Below, in pieces: positions 1-7,098 of a stretch of DNA of 40,370 bases. The position numbers and the translations under genes were made by a program. Under the pieces are notes generated by a model that saw nothing but the letters and a program-made list of their open reading frames with translations, searched no databases and had not been told where the DNA came from. The DNA is from JAGMXM01 sp964458325 (GTDB lineage: Bacteria; Verrucomicrobiota; Verrucomicrobiia; Limisphaerales; UBA1319): contig CAYWIM010000038.1 of NCBI GenBank assembly GCA_964458325.1, positions 1 through 40,370 of the forward strand, in the 5' to 3' direction. Position 1 is the first letter of the stretch. Each line of letters begins with the position of its first letter.

Positions 1-1310
1 ACCGGGGGCTGACGGTGGCGGAGCTGGCGAGCCGGAGGGAGGGGGATTACGCGGATCTGCGCCAATGGCTGTGCTACCGCGAGGAGAACCTGACAGCCTG
101 GAGCGCGCGGGAGGAGGAGAACGCGCGGATTGCCCGGGACGATCTGCTCGGCGTGCAGAACCGGCGCAAGGCGCGCCTGGGCGGCCTGGCGGGCCTGCTG
201 GATCCGGCATTGTTTCCCGGCCGGGAGGTCGATGAGGCCCGGCTTCGCGCAGCCATCCGGGGCCATCCCGAGCTGAGGGGCGCCGATGCCGCATGGGATC
301 GGATCGCCGCCGCGCAGCATGCCATCGACGCGCACGCCTTGCGATACCGGCTCCTCGAAGCCGCGCACGGTTTCCGATCCAGCCTGTTCGAGATCGCGCG
401 GACCCTGCTGCGCGCGGCCGAGGAGCGCGAGAAGCCCGATGGCGGCCGCCTGAGCGAGTTCCGCGAGGCCAACCGCGCGTCGCTCGAGCTGGAGCTGTTT
501 TCCGCGCAGCCGATCTACGACCAATACGAGAGCGAGCGGCTGGCCGATGGGCTGACGTGGCTGGCGATGCGGATGGGGGCTGGGGAACCGCTGGTGCGGA
601 GAGCGCTGGCGGGGCAGCCGCCGCGCGATCGAGCAGCCGAGCTGGTCCGCGGCACGAAGGTGAAGGAGATCGAGGAGCGCCGCCGGCTCTATGACGGGGG
701 GAAGGCGGCGGTCCATGCCGCGCGCGATCCGATGATCGAGTTTGCGCGACTTGTGGACGCCGAGGCGCGGGCGGCGCGCGAGGCCATCGATGTGCAGAAC
801 GAGATCCAGGCGCAAGCCCACGCCCGGATCGCCCGAGCCCGATTCGCGCTCGAGGGCACGAACCAATACCCGGATGCGACCTTCACCCTGCGCCTGGCCT
901 TCGGCGTGGTGAAAGGCTACAGGGAGGACGGGCGGTCGGTTCCCTTCCAGACAACCGTGGGCGGCCTCTACGAGCGCTGGGCTGCGCACCAGGGCCGGCC
1001 GCCGTACGATCTGCCCCAACGATGGATCGATCGGCGGAGCCGCCTCTCCCCTCAAACCCCGCTCAACTTCGTCTCGACGGCGGACATCATCGGCGGCAAC
1101 TCCGGCAGCCCGGTCGTCAATCGCCAGGGCGAACTGGTCGGCATCATCTTCGACGGGAATCTTCAATCCCTCGTGCTGGATTTCCGGTACACGGAAGAAG
1201 CGGCGCGCGCGGTGGCGGTCCATTCGCAGGGCATAATCGAGGCGCTGCGGCGGGTGTATGGCGCCGACGGTTTGGCGGACGAGCTGATCCGCGGGAGCGG
1301 CGCCCGGTAG
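1..1310 (+). CDS. Peptidase S46 family (dipeptidyl-peptidase 7/11-like), 3' part
   Basis: This is the C-terminal part of a serine dipeptidyl-peptidase of family S46. The reading frame is open back to the first base, so the gene starts upstream; the GTG at 15 is probably not the true start. The family marker is the GNSGSPV motif near the end, with the likely nucleophile Ser encoded at 1101-1103, followed by GELVGIIFDGN. The His and Asp of the catalytic triad lie in the N-terminal half in this family and are therefore outside the window. The long Arg/Glu/Ala-rich helical stretch before the motif fits the helical domain that S46 enzymes carry between halves of the protease fold. Known members are periplasmic or outer-membrane-associated and release dipeptides from oligopeptides. 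The gene converges on kamA with 18 bases between stop codons. Confidence 0.85.
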   Translation, partial: RGLTVAELASRREGDYADLRQWLCYREENLTAWSAREEENARIARDDLLGVQNRRKARLGGLAGLLDPALFPGREVDEARLRAAIRGHPELRGADAAWDRIAAAQHAIDAHALRYRLLEAAHGFRSSLFEIARTLLRAAEEREKPDGGRLSEFREANRASLELELFSAQPIYDQYESERLADGLTWLAMRMGAGEPLVRRALAGQPPRDRAAELVRGTKVKEIEERRRLYDGGKAAVHAARDPMIEFARLVDAEARAAREAIDVQNEIQAQAHARIARARFALEGTNQYPDATFTLRLAFGVVKGYREDGRSVPFQTTVGGLYERWAAHQGRPPYDLPQRWIDRRSRLSPQTPLNFVSTADIIGGNSGSPVVNRQGELVGIIFDGNLQSLVLDFRYTEEAARAVAVHSQGIIEALRRVYGADGLADELIRGSGAR

Positions 1311-1328
1311 CAGGCTGGCGGCACGCTC

Positions 1329-2627
1329 TCAGGGATCCAAAGCGTGGTCCTTGGATCGAGGAGATGTCTCGCTCTCTTCCCACCCGCCGTGGGCGGGGGT
1401 GAGAGGGAGGTTCATGGAAAGGCGGCGGTCGCCAGCGGGCTCGTCGAGTGTTTCCGGGTATTCGAAGACGCGGCCTTCGTGGTTGCGGAACACAACGCGA
1501 TCGGCGTTGTGGCTCAGGATGTAGGGGGGATGGATGGGTACCTTGCCGCCGCCGCCGGGGGCATCGATGACATAGCGGGGCACGGCGTAGCCGCTGGTGT
1601 GGCCGCGCAAGGTGTCCATGATCTCGAGCCCGCGCCGCACGCTGGTCCGGAAGTGGGCGGATCCGGCGATCAGGTCGCACTGGTAGAGGTAATAGGGCCG
1701 AACCCGGCATGCGAGGAGCTTGTGCAGCAGGGCGCGCATGACGGCGGGGTGATCGTTGACATGCCGCAGGAGAACGGATTGGCTGCCCAAGGGGATGCCG
1801 GCGTCGGCCAGCCTGCCGAGGGCCTGGCGGGCCTCGAGGGTGAGCTCGAGGGGGTGGTTGGCGTGGATGCTGACGAACAGCGGGTGATGCCGGCGCAGGC
1901 GCGCGCAGAGCTCGGGCGTGATCCGCGCGGGGAGGAAGATGGGCATTCGCGTGCCGATCCGCAGGAACTCGACATGCGGGATGGCGCGCAGCTCGCCCAG
2001 GAGGCTGTCGAGCTTGTCATCGCTCAACAGGAGGGGATCGCCGCCGCTGACGAGCACGTCGCGGACTTCGGGGTGGCGCCGGACATAATCGATCTGGCGG
2101 TCGAGGGCGGGATGGAAATCGTAGCCGGAGGCGTTGCTGACCAGCCTCGAGCGGGTGCAGAAGCGGCAGTAGGCGGCGCAGCGGTCGGTGGCCAGGAGGA
2201 GGACCCGGTCTGGGTAGCGGTGCACCAGGCCGGGGACGGGCGAATGGCCCTCCTCGCCGCACGGATCGGCCATCTCCCACGGGGACCAATCGTTCTCGGG
2301 GAGTCGAGGGACGACCTGGCATCGGATCGGGCAGTGGGGGTTGCCGGGATCGATCAGGCCGAAAAAATAGGGGGTGATGGCGAGGGAGAGCTTGCGGCTG
2401 GCCAGGCGGGTGCCTTCGCGCTCGGAGGGGGTCAGGGCGGGCAGGAGCGCCTCGAGCTGCTCGAGCGTGGTGATCCGATTCTTCAGCTGCCACCGCCAGT
2501 CGCTCCAGTCCGACTCGACAACTCGAGTCCAGATGCTCCGGCTGGCGGGGTGGAATTGCTTCAAAGAGGCCAGTCGGCGGGAGTCGATGTCCGGCGATCC
2601 GCCGCCAGGTTCGTCGTGTTCCTGCAT
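1329..2627 (-). CDS. kamA: KamA family radical SAM lysine 2,3-aminomutase
   Basis: Radical SAM, PLP-dependent aminomutase predicted to convert L-alpha-lysine to L-beta-lysine. The [4Fe-4S] motif CAAYCRFC has its cysteines at residues 150, 154 and 157. SGGDPLL follows at 194, and the PLP lysine is K362 in GGGGKVP. The two aspartates that hold the lysine side-chain amine in clostridial KamA appear conserved (D292 in HVNDHP, D318 in YQCDLI), which favours lysine as substrate over glutamate. At 432 residues it is slightly longer than the usual 410-420, with about 25 extra N-terminal residues. No beta-lysine acetyltransferase (ablB), efp or epmA gene is adjacent, so osmolyte synthesis versus EF-P modification cannot be decided here. 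A near-consensus promoter lies unusually close to the ATG. Confidence 0.9.
   Translation of the reverse strand: MQEHDEPGGGSPDIDSRRLASLKQFHPASRSIWTRVVESDWSDWRWQLKNRITTLEQLEALLPALTPSEREGTRLASRKLSLAITPYFFGLIDPGNPHCPIRCQVVPRLPENDWSPWEMADPCGEEGHSPVPGLVHRYPDRVLLLATDRCAAYCRFCTRSRLVSNASGYDFHPALDRQIDYVRRHPEVRDVLVSGGDPLLLSDDKLDSLLGELRAIPHVEFLRIGTRMPIFLPARITPELCARLRRHHPLFVSIHANHPLELTLEARQALGRLADAGIPLGSQSVLLRHVNDHPAVMRALLHKLLACRVRPYYLYQCDLIAGSAHFRTSVRRGLEIMDTLRGHTSGYAVPRYVIDAPGGGGKVPIHPPYILSHNADRVVFRNHEGRVFEYPETLDEPAGDRRLSMNLPLTPAHGGWEESETSPRSKDHALDP
1334..1357. terminator. Possible weak bidirectional hairpin at convergent gene ends
   Basis: GATCCAA (1334-1340) and TTGGATC (1351-1357) form a 7-bp inverted repeat with a 10-base loop, inside the last codons of kamA and just past the S46 stop. 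There is no clear T run on either strand, so termination activity is speculative. Confidence 0.2.
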
Positions 2628-2635
2628 TTGAACGC

Positions 2636-2663
2636 ACTATAGGTGCGGTCTCGAACCTGTCAA
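2636..2663 (-). promoter_or_regulatory. Sigma-70-type promoter of kamA, predicting an almost leaderless mRNA
   Basis: On the minus strand a perfect TTGACA (2663-2658) is followed after 16 bases by TATAGT (2641-2636). This is the best sigma-70 match in the window. Transcription would start about 7 bases further on, near 2629, only one or two bases before the kamA ATG at 2627, leaving no room for a ribosome binding site. Confidence 0.55.
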
Positions 2664-2679
2664 GCCGACCACCTGCGAT

Positions 2680-2708
2680 TTGCCAGAACGGCCGATTGAT
2701 GCTTCAAT
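2680..2708 (+). promoter_or_regulatory. Candidate lepB promoter
   Basis: TTGCCA (2680-2685), a 17-base spacer and TTCAAT (2703-2708) lie upstream of lepB and predict a start near 2716. The -10 match is only moderate. The element overlaps a perfect inverted repeat, which would let a bound repressor block it. Confidence 0.3.
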
Positions 2709-2710
2709 CG
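2693..2710. promoter_or_regulatory. Inverted repeat between kamA and lepB
   Basis: CGATTGA (2693-2699) and TCAATCG (2704-2710) form a perfect 7-bp inverted repeat with a 4-base loop in the divergent intergenic region. It could be an operator or an mRNA hairpin in the lepB leader. No known regulator site is recognised. Confidence 0.3.
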
Positions 2711-2738
2711 GGGTGGATCGACGAAAAAGGCGCGGCAT

Positions 2739-3263
2739 ATGGAGACGGCCAGCGAGCGGCAAGTCCAGGATTCTTTTTGGAGGCGTTTGATCATCGGACG
2801 CCGGCCCCGATGGACTCTGGTGCGCCTGGCCGTGGTGGTGGCGGCCAGCCTGTTTCTGTTTACGGGCGTTCTGATCCCCATCCGCGTGCGGGGCACCAGC
2901 ATGGTTCCGAGCTACCGCGACGGCGCCATCAACCTGGTCAACACATGGTCCTACTCGAGGCACGGGCCGCGGCGGGGGGACGTGGTGGCGATCCGGTATC
3001 CGGATTCGGCCCTGGTCCTGCTCAAGCGCGTGGTCGGCCTTCCCGGCGAGCGGATCGCGATCCGGCGCGGCACGGTGTTCATTAACGGCGAGGCGCTCGA
3101 CGAGTCCTATGTCAAGAACCCGCGGGCGCCGTGGCATCTTCCCGAGATGCAGCTCGGCCCGGCCGAGTGTTTCGCCCTGGGCGACAACCGCGAGATGAAC
3201 CAATGGGACCACGTCTACGGGCCGTTCAACCTGCGGCAGATCGTGGGAAAGGTCGTGTTTTGA
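2739..3263 (+). CDS. lepB: Signal peptidase I
   Basis: Membrane serine protease that removes signal peptides from exported proteins. A single N-terminal membrane segment spans about residues 27-48. The nucleophile S54 is in GTSMVPSY, and the general base K96 is in LLKRVVGLPG (box D). Box E reads GDNREMNQWDHVYG, which departs from the usual GDNRxxSxDSR: the Ser is absent and one residue appears inserted. At 174 residues it matches short Gram-positive/PVC-type enzymes rather than E. coli LepB. AAAAGG lies about 8 bases before the ATG at 2739. The next gene starts at a TTG overlapping the lepB stop, so the two are probably cotranscribed and translationally coupled. Confidence 0.9.
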   Translation: METASERQVQDSFWRRLIIGRRPRWTLVRLAVVVAASLFLFTGVLIPIRVRGTSMVPSYRDGAINLVNTWSYSRHGPRRGDVVAIRYPDSALVLLKRVVGLPGERIAIRRGTVFINGEALDESYVKNPRAPWHLPEMQLGPAECFALGDNREMNQWDHVYGPFNLRQIVGKVVF

Positions 3264-3772
3264 GACGCGCGATTCAACTCCTGCTGGGGATGGCGATCCT
3301 TGCGGTGTGCGTGGGGATTGGCGTCCGGTATTTCACGAGCGAGGAGACCCGGATTCGGCGGGCCCTGGCCGAGCTGGCCGGATCGCTCCGGGTGCCGCCC
3401 AACGAGGCGCCGCTCGCGCGCCTGGGAGCGGCCCGGAAATTCCAGGGGCTGTTCGCGCCGGACGTCGGCGTCGTGCTTGCGGGGGTCCCGTCCGAGTTCC
3501 GCGAGATCCAGGGCCGCGACCAGCTGTTCGAGCTCTACATCAGCGCGCGAGGGCTGGTCAATGAATGCCGCGTCGAGTTCCGCGGCATCCGGGTTGCCGT
3601 GGGTCCGGACGGAAACGGGGCCCATGCGGAGCTGACCGTGCTGGGCGAGGTCGATGGAGATCCGAATGCCGTGGCTCAGGACGTGCGCATCGACCTCGTC
3701 CGGTCCGGCCGGGACTGGCTCATCCGGCGGGTTCGGACCCTGCGCAACTACGACCGGGCGCGCTCCGGCTAA
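3260..3772 (+). CDS. Small membrane-anchored protein of unknown function
   Basis: About 170 residues. I place the start at TTG 3260, which overlaps the lepB stop as TTGA and has AAAGG 7 bases upstream; an ATG at 3290 is the alternative. The N-terminus (RRAIQLLLGMAILAVCVGIGV) is a membrane anchor or uncleaved signal. The rest begins EETRIRRALAELAGSL and ends with beta-type segments (DVRIDLVRSGRDWLIRRV). That pattern resembles the cystatin/NTF2-like fold of SnoaL or DUF4440 proteins, but this is a visual impression only. Pairing with lepB suggests an envelope role. The 3' end overlaps the convergent thioredoxin-like gene by 4 bases. Confidence 0.65.
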   Translation: MRRAIQLLLGMAILAVCVGIGVRYFTSEETRIRRALAELAGSLRVPPNEAPLARLGAARKFQGLFAPDVGVVLAGVPSEFREIQGRDQLFELYISARGLVNECRVEFRGIRVAVGPDGNGAHAELTVLGEVDGDPNAVAQDVRIDLVRSGRDWLIRRVRTLRNYDRARSG

Positions 3773-5028
3773 CGATTCGATGGAGTGGCTGCCGGGAGCG
3801 CGGCCTGGTAGCGCTTGAGCGTGGACTCGAGCTCGGCCTTCTCGCCGGCGTCCTCGCAGAGATCGATCGCCTTTTGCTGGAGCCGGACCGCCTCGGCGAC
3901 CTTGCCGGTGTCGAACAGGGCGCGGGCATAGGTGTCCGCGATGGATGAGTTCTTGCCTTCGCTGAGGTCGTAGGCGGCTTTGGCCAGCTGGACGGCCAGG
4001 CTGGGATCGCGTTTTTTCACCTGCTCGCCGGTGAGGATCGTCCAGGCGAATTGATTGAGCAGCATGGGATTCTTGATCTCGGTTTTAGAGAGCTGGCGCC
4101 CGAGGTCGGCGGCCTGGGCGGCGTCGCCTTTCTCGCCCACGGCCTCGAGGTATCGAGAGAAAAGCCGCTGGGCGAGGACCATTTCCTTGATCTCCCGAAA
4201 ATCGACTCCGGCGGGGGCGAGCGATTCGGCCTTTTTCGCCAGCTCGTTGGCGGCGGCATCGTCCTGGCCGGAGAAGACCGCCATTTGCCACTCGCGCATG
4301 GCCTGGCTGAACCGGGCGTGCTGGCGGGCATCGGCGGCGCGGAAATGGCGGCCGCCTTCGAGGATGCCGCCGAGCTCGGCATCGAGGGCTTCGAGCTCCT
4401 TGCCGAGGGACTCGATCCTGGCCTCGTCGCCGCCCTCCATCACCATCTCGAAGAAGGTCTCGATTTTCTTGCGGGCCTCGGCCCGCTTTTGTGCGGCGGC
4501 CATGTCAAATTTGCCGTCGATGATCTGCTGGAGGGTTTCCTCGAGGTCGGCCATGGGGTGGCCGTGCCAGACGATCCGGCCGGACCGGTCGACGACAAAG
4601 GCGTGGGGGATGCCGTCGATGCCGAAGGCTTTCATGTAGCCGGAGGCGGTCTTGCGCTCGTTATCGACCGCCACGATGTACTCCATCTGATCGCCCATCT
4701 TGTCGACGAACTTGCGGACGACGGCGGTCTGTTCGTCGCTGATGCCGATGAACTCGACGCCCTTGTCCTTGAACTTCTTCTGGAGGCCGGTCAGGTGGGG
4801 GATGCTGGTGCGGCAGGGGGGGCACCAGGTGGCCCAGAACTCGACCACGTAGACCTTCTTGCCTTTGCCGTCCGCCAGGGCGACAGGGCCGCCCTTGATC
4901 CACTGGGCGATATCGAGGGCCGGGGCCGGGCCGCCCAGATCGGCGGCGCGCCCCTGGTTCGACGTGGAGACAACTTGAAGGGCGGCCAGCAGGGCGGTCC
5001 CAACGATCACGATCCGTTTGACGGTCAT
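3769..5028 (-). CDS. Secreted TlpA/ResA-like thioredoxin-fold protein with helical repeat tail
   Basis: An N-terminal signal peptide (about residues 1-29, ending GRAAD) is followed by a TlpA-like redoxin domain to roughly residue 175. Its active site is WCPPC (C69, C72), and cis-Pro is expected in GIPHAFVVD. The C-terminal 240 residues are charged and helical and include TPR-like pieces (ADTYARALFDTGKVAEAVRLQQKAI). Thioredoxin-TPR fusions of this kind are common in Planctomycetes and Verrucomicrobia, probably acting as extracytoplasmic thiol-disulfide proteins. The start ATG at 5028 overlaps the stop of the upstream PIN-like gene as ATGA, which may be coincidental because the functions look unrelated. 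Confidence 0.85.
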   Translation of the reverse strand: MTVKRIVIVGTALLAALQVVSTSNQGRAADLGGPAPALDIAQWIKGGPVALADGKGKKVYVVEFWATWCPPCRTSIPHLTGLQKKFKDKGVEFIGISDEQTAVVRKFVDKMGDQMEYIVAVDNERKTASGYMKAFGIDGIPHAFVVDRSGRIVWHGHPMADLEETLQQIIDGKFDMAAAQKRAEARKKIETFFEMVMEGGDEARIESLGKELEALDAELGGILEGGRHFRAADARQHARFSQAMREWQMAVFSGQDDAAANELAKKAESLAPAGVDFREIKEMVLAQRLFSRYLEAVGEKGDAAQAADLGRQLSKTEIKNPMLLNQFAWTILTGEQVKKRDPSLAVQLAKAAYDLSEGKNSSIADTYARALFDTGKVAEAVRLQQKAIDLCEDAGEKAELESTLKRYQAALPAATPSNR

Positions 5029-5576
5029 GGTGGATTAGAGCATGGAATCCCGGGGCCGTTCAATCGCCAAATCCGCTCCTCACAACGCTGGGGAGTGCGC
5101 AGGATCGTCTGCCCCCAGAACGTCAACTTGGTGTGGTTCAGACCGTAGCCCTGCTTGCGAACACCAGCGGCCAGGGCCATTTCCTCGAGAGCGAGGACCC
5201 GATGCAAAAAGCTCAGCCGGTGTGCCGAGAGGATTGCTGCTTTATCGGGGGCGCAGAGGAGCCAAGCTCCTTGTTGACTCAAGGCGAAGGCAAGCATGTC
5301 CCTTTCTCCCGGATCAAGCCTGGCACTTCGCGGCTCCCTTACGAGAAGGTTGGTTCTCATCGCCTCACTGACGGCATGAACCTGGATTTCCCTCCCAAGC
5401 TTCTCGCCGTCCACCAGCACATACCCTTTTCTCCGCCGATCGCCCGTCGCGCACTCGATTACGCATTGCTCGACGGTTTGCAGGGAAAAGAAGCCGCGCA
5501 AGCCGGTCGAGCATCCAAGCCGATGAGCTTCAATCATCACCATCGTGTCCATCAATACTCGGTCGCCCTCCTTCAT
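5025..5576 (-). CDS. PIN-like domain protein (putative ribonuclease)
   Basis: 183 residues. The N-terminus GDRVLMDTMVMIEAHRL resembles the first strand and acidic residue of a PIN nuclease. The middle has LDPGERDMLAFALSQ, the typical third acidic region, and a later Asp (APDKAAIL) fits the C-terminal acidic position. PIN proteins are Mg2+-dependent ribonucleases, often VapC-type toxins or housekeeping RNases. The start overlaps the 3' end of a truncated PIN gene by 47 bases in another frame. There is no dedicated antitoxin directly before it. It may use the RHH gene upstream or be a solitary PIN protein. The last 30 residues look unlike a PIN fold and may be a run-on tail. Confidence 0.6.
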   Translation of the reverse strand: MKEGDRVLMDTMVMIEAHRLGCSTGLRGFFSLQTVEQCVIECATGDRRRKGYVLVDGEKLGREIQVHAVSEAMRTNLLVREPRSARLDPGERDMLAFALSQQGAWLLCAPDKAAILSAHRLSFLHRVLALEEMALAAGVRKQGYGLNHTKLTFWGQTILRTPQRCEERIWRLNGPGIPCSNPP

Positions 5577-5835
5577 GCCGGCTAAAGATCGAAGGGTGGC
5601 TCCATCCCGTAACCGCGGAACATATCTCCTGAAATTGCCTCCATTCCTTGGGCTCGGCCTCGCCGCTGACCCGGCTGAACACGTTGCGCGCCTCCAGATA
5701 GACGAGGTGCGAAAGACCGATGGGCCCGCCGTGATGCCGCAGGAAACGCCGCACGATATCCGGCCGGGACTGTTTATCCGCGTCGGTGAGGTCGAAGAAC
5801 ATCGCTTCGAGCCAGTTCGTGTCGGCGAAGTTCAT
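5530..5835 (-). pseudogene. Truncated VapC-like PIN toxin
   Basis: Translation from ATG 5835 gives MNFADTNWLEAMFFD, a clear PIN start with the first catalytic Asp, and a conserved Glu in VYLEARNVFSR. After about residue 75 the sequence (HPSIFSRHEGGRPSIDG) no longer looks like PIN and the frame ends at about 101 residues. The C-terminal half with the remaining acidic residues is missing. Family members are usually 130-150 residues. I read this as a decayed toxin caused by a deletion or frameshift near 5600. It overlaps the antitoxin stop by 4 bases (ATGA), the classic toxin-antitoxin arrangement. Confidence 0.6.
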
Positions 5836-6041
5836 CGGCCGGCCTTCCTCAGTTCGTCGGCCCGGGACTTGAAAGCACGGCGCGGCCTGCGGTAAAAGGC
5901 ATCCCAGCCGCTGTCCCACTCCCCTACAGCCCGTTCAATCAGGCCATTGATCCATTTGTTCAGATTTCCACCGGACAGCTTCTCCAACTCCGCCTTGGGG
6001 ATGGAAGGCCGAATCGTGATCGTTTCATGCACACAGACCAT
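5832..6041 (-). CDS. Ribbon-helix-helix-like antitoxin
   Basis: About 69 residues from ATG 6041. The frame is open further upstream to 6137, but the upstream part has no antitoxin character. The N-terminus ETITIRPSIPKAELEKL is a short strand plus helix, followed by NLNKWINGLIERAV. Together they resemble the DNA-binding fold of RHH antitoxins. The C-terminal tail (WDSGWDAFYRRPRRAFKSRADELRK) is basic and aromatic, as in toxin-neutralising tails. Its stop overlaps the start of the PIN gene as ATGA. Such antitoxins usually repress their own operon. The cognate toxin looks broken, so this may be an orphan. Confidence 0.6.
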   Translation of the reverse strand: MVCVHETITIRPSIPKAELEKLSGGNLNKWINGLIERAVGEWDSGWDAFYRRPRRAFKSRADELRKAGR

Positions 6042-6346
6042 GTAACACAACCAGATCGAGGGCTCAAGGCCTATCGAGCCAAAGCGAGGAATCGCATTGC
6101 CCGGACATGGACGCGGATGCCCGCCGCATGCAAACATCCTCGGGAAGCGTCCTCTGTCGTTTGGCTCAAACGACTGTCGAGCTCATCGCAGTGCGACCTT
6201 CACCCCGCGTTCCGTCTCTTTCACTGGTCTTCTGCGCGGATCCAAATCCGTCTCGATCATTCGATCATCGACAATCGAAGCCCTCCCGGGTAGTGTGACA
6301 GGACGCAAGACATCCTGTTGAATGAACTCGAGATCGATATCGTCTT
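6042..6346. other. Intergenic region between the antitoxin and a DUF1080 gene
   Basis: About 305 bases between divergent genes with no convincing coding frame. It holds a tandem 8-mer pair, CGATCATT/CGATCATC (6254-6269), and an inverted repeat ACAGGA...TCCTGT around 6298-6318, close to the DUF1080 start. No clear sigma-70 promoter pair was found. Confidence 0.4.
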
Positions 6347-7063
6347 ATGCAATCGAATATGAATCGCAGACACGCCAACGCCGCCGCATCATCCGCTCTG
6401 ATCGCCGTTTTTCTGGCCCTTTTCATCGCGCCGCCGACAGGGGGCGCCGCGGAGAAGCGGAAGGCGCCTGAGCCGCCCCTCCTGACCGCGCTGGGCTGGA
6501 CCAACCTTTTTGACGGCAAGACCTTGAAAGGGTGGAAGGCGAGCGATTTCGCCGGCAGCGGCGAGGTCGCGGTCGAGGGCGGCCGGATCGTGATGAACAT
6601 GGGCAACGACATGACGGGGATCACCTGGACCAACGAGCCGCTGCGGATCGATTACGAGGTCGCTCTCGAGGCGATGCGGGTGGACGGATCGGATTTCTTC
6701 TGCGCGCTGACGTTTCCGGTGAAGAAAGATCCCTGCAGCCTGGTGGTGGGCGGTTGGGGCGGCGGTGTGGCGGGCCTTTCGAGCATTGACGGCTACGACG
6801 CCGCCAACAACACCACCACGACCTACCACTCCTTCAAGGACAAGCAATGGTACCTGATCCGCCTCCGGGTCACCGCCGAGCGGATCCAGGCGTGGATCGA
6901 CGACGAGCAGATCGTGGACCAGGAGCTGGCTGAACACGAGGTCTCGATCCGCTTCGAGGTCGAGCCATGCCGGCCGTTCGGCATCGCCACATGGCGCACG
7001 ACCGGAGCCGTGCGCAACATCCAGTGGCGGTCCATCCAGCCCGCGCCCGCAACTTCCAAGTAG
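6347..7063 (+). CDS. Secreted DUF1080 / 3-keto-disaccharide hydrolase-like protein
   Basis: 238 residues with a signal peptide (hydrophobic ASSALIAVFLALFIAPPTGGAA after basic MNRRH). The mature part starts GWTNLFDGKTLKGWKASDF, the LFDGKTLxGW hallmark of DUF1080, a concanavalin-like jelly-roll domain abundant in Planctomycetes and Verrucomicrobia. It continues with strands typical of the fold (YLIRLRVTAERIQAWIDDEQIVD) and ends GIATWRTTGAVRNIQWR. Proven members hydrolyse 3-keto-glycosides, and many are untested. The start may be the first ATG (6347) or MNRR at 6359. It is convergent with the Prc gene across 35 bases. A second, larger DUF1080 protein lies at 17182. Confidence 0.85.
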   Translation: MQSNMNRRHANAAASSALIAVFLALFIAPPTGGAAEKRKAPEPPLLTALGWTNLFDGKTLKGWKASDFAGSGEVAVEGGRIVMNMGNDMTGITWTNEPLRIDYEVALEAMRVDGSDFFCALTFPVKKDPCSLVVGGWGGGVAGLSSIDGYDAANNTTTTYHSFKDKQWYLIRLRVTAERIQAWIDDEQIVDQELAEHEVSIRFEVEPCRPFGIATWRTTGAVRNIQWRSIQPAPATSK

Positions 7064-7098
7064 CGAGCGGGCGGGGACGGGCGGTGGCGCCGGGGGGA

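Noticed and set aside
1344..2642. 432-codon open frame exactly opposite kamA
   Set aside because: Same length by chance; the KamA motifs on the minus strand are unambiguous.
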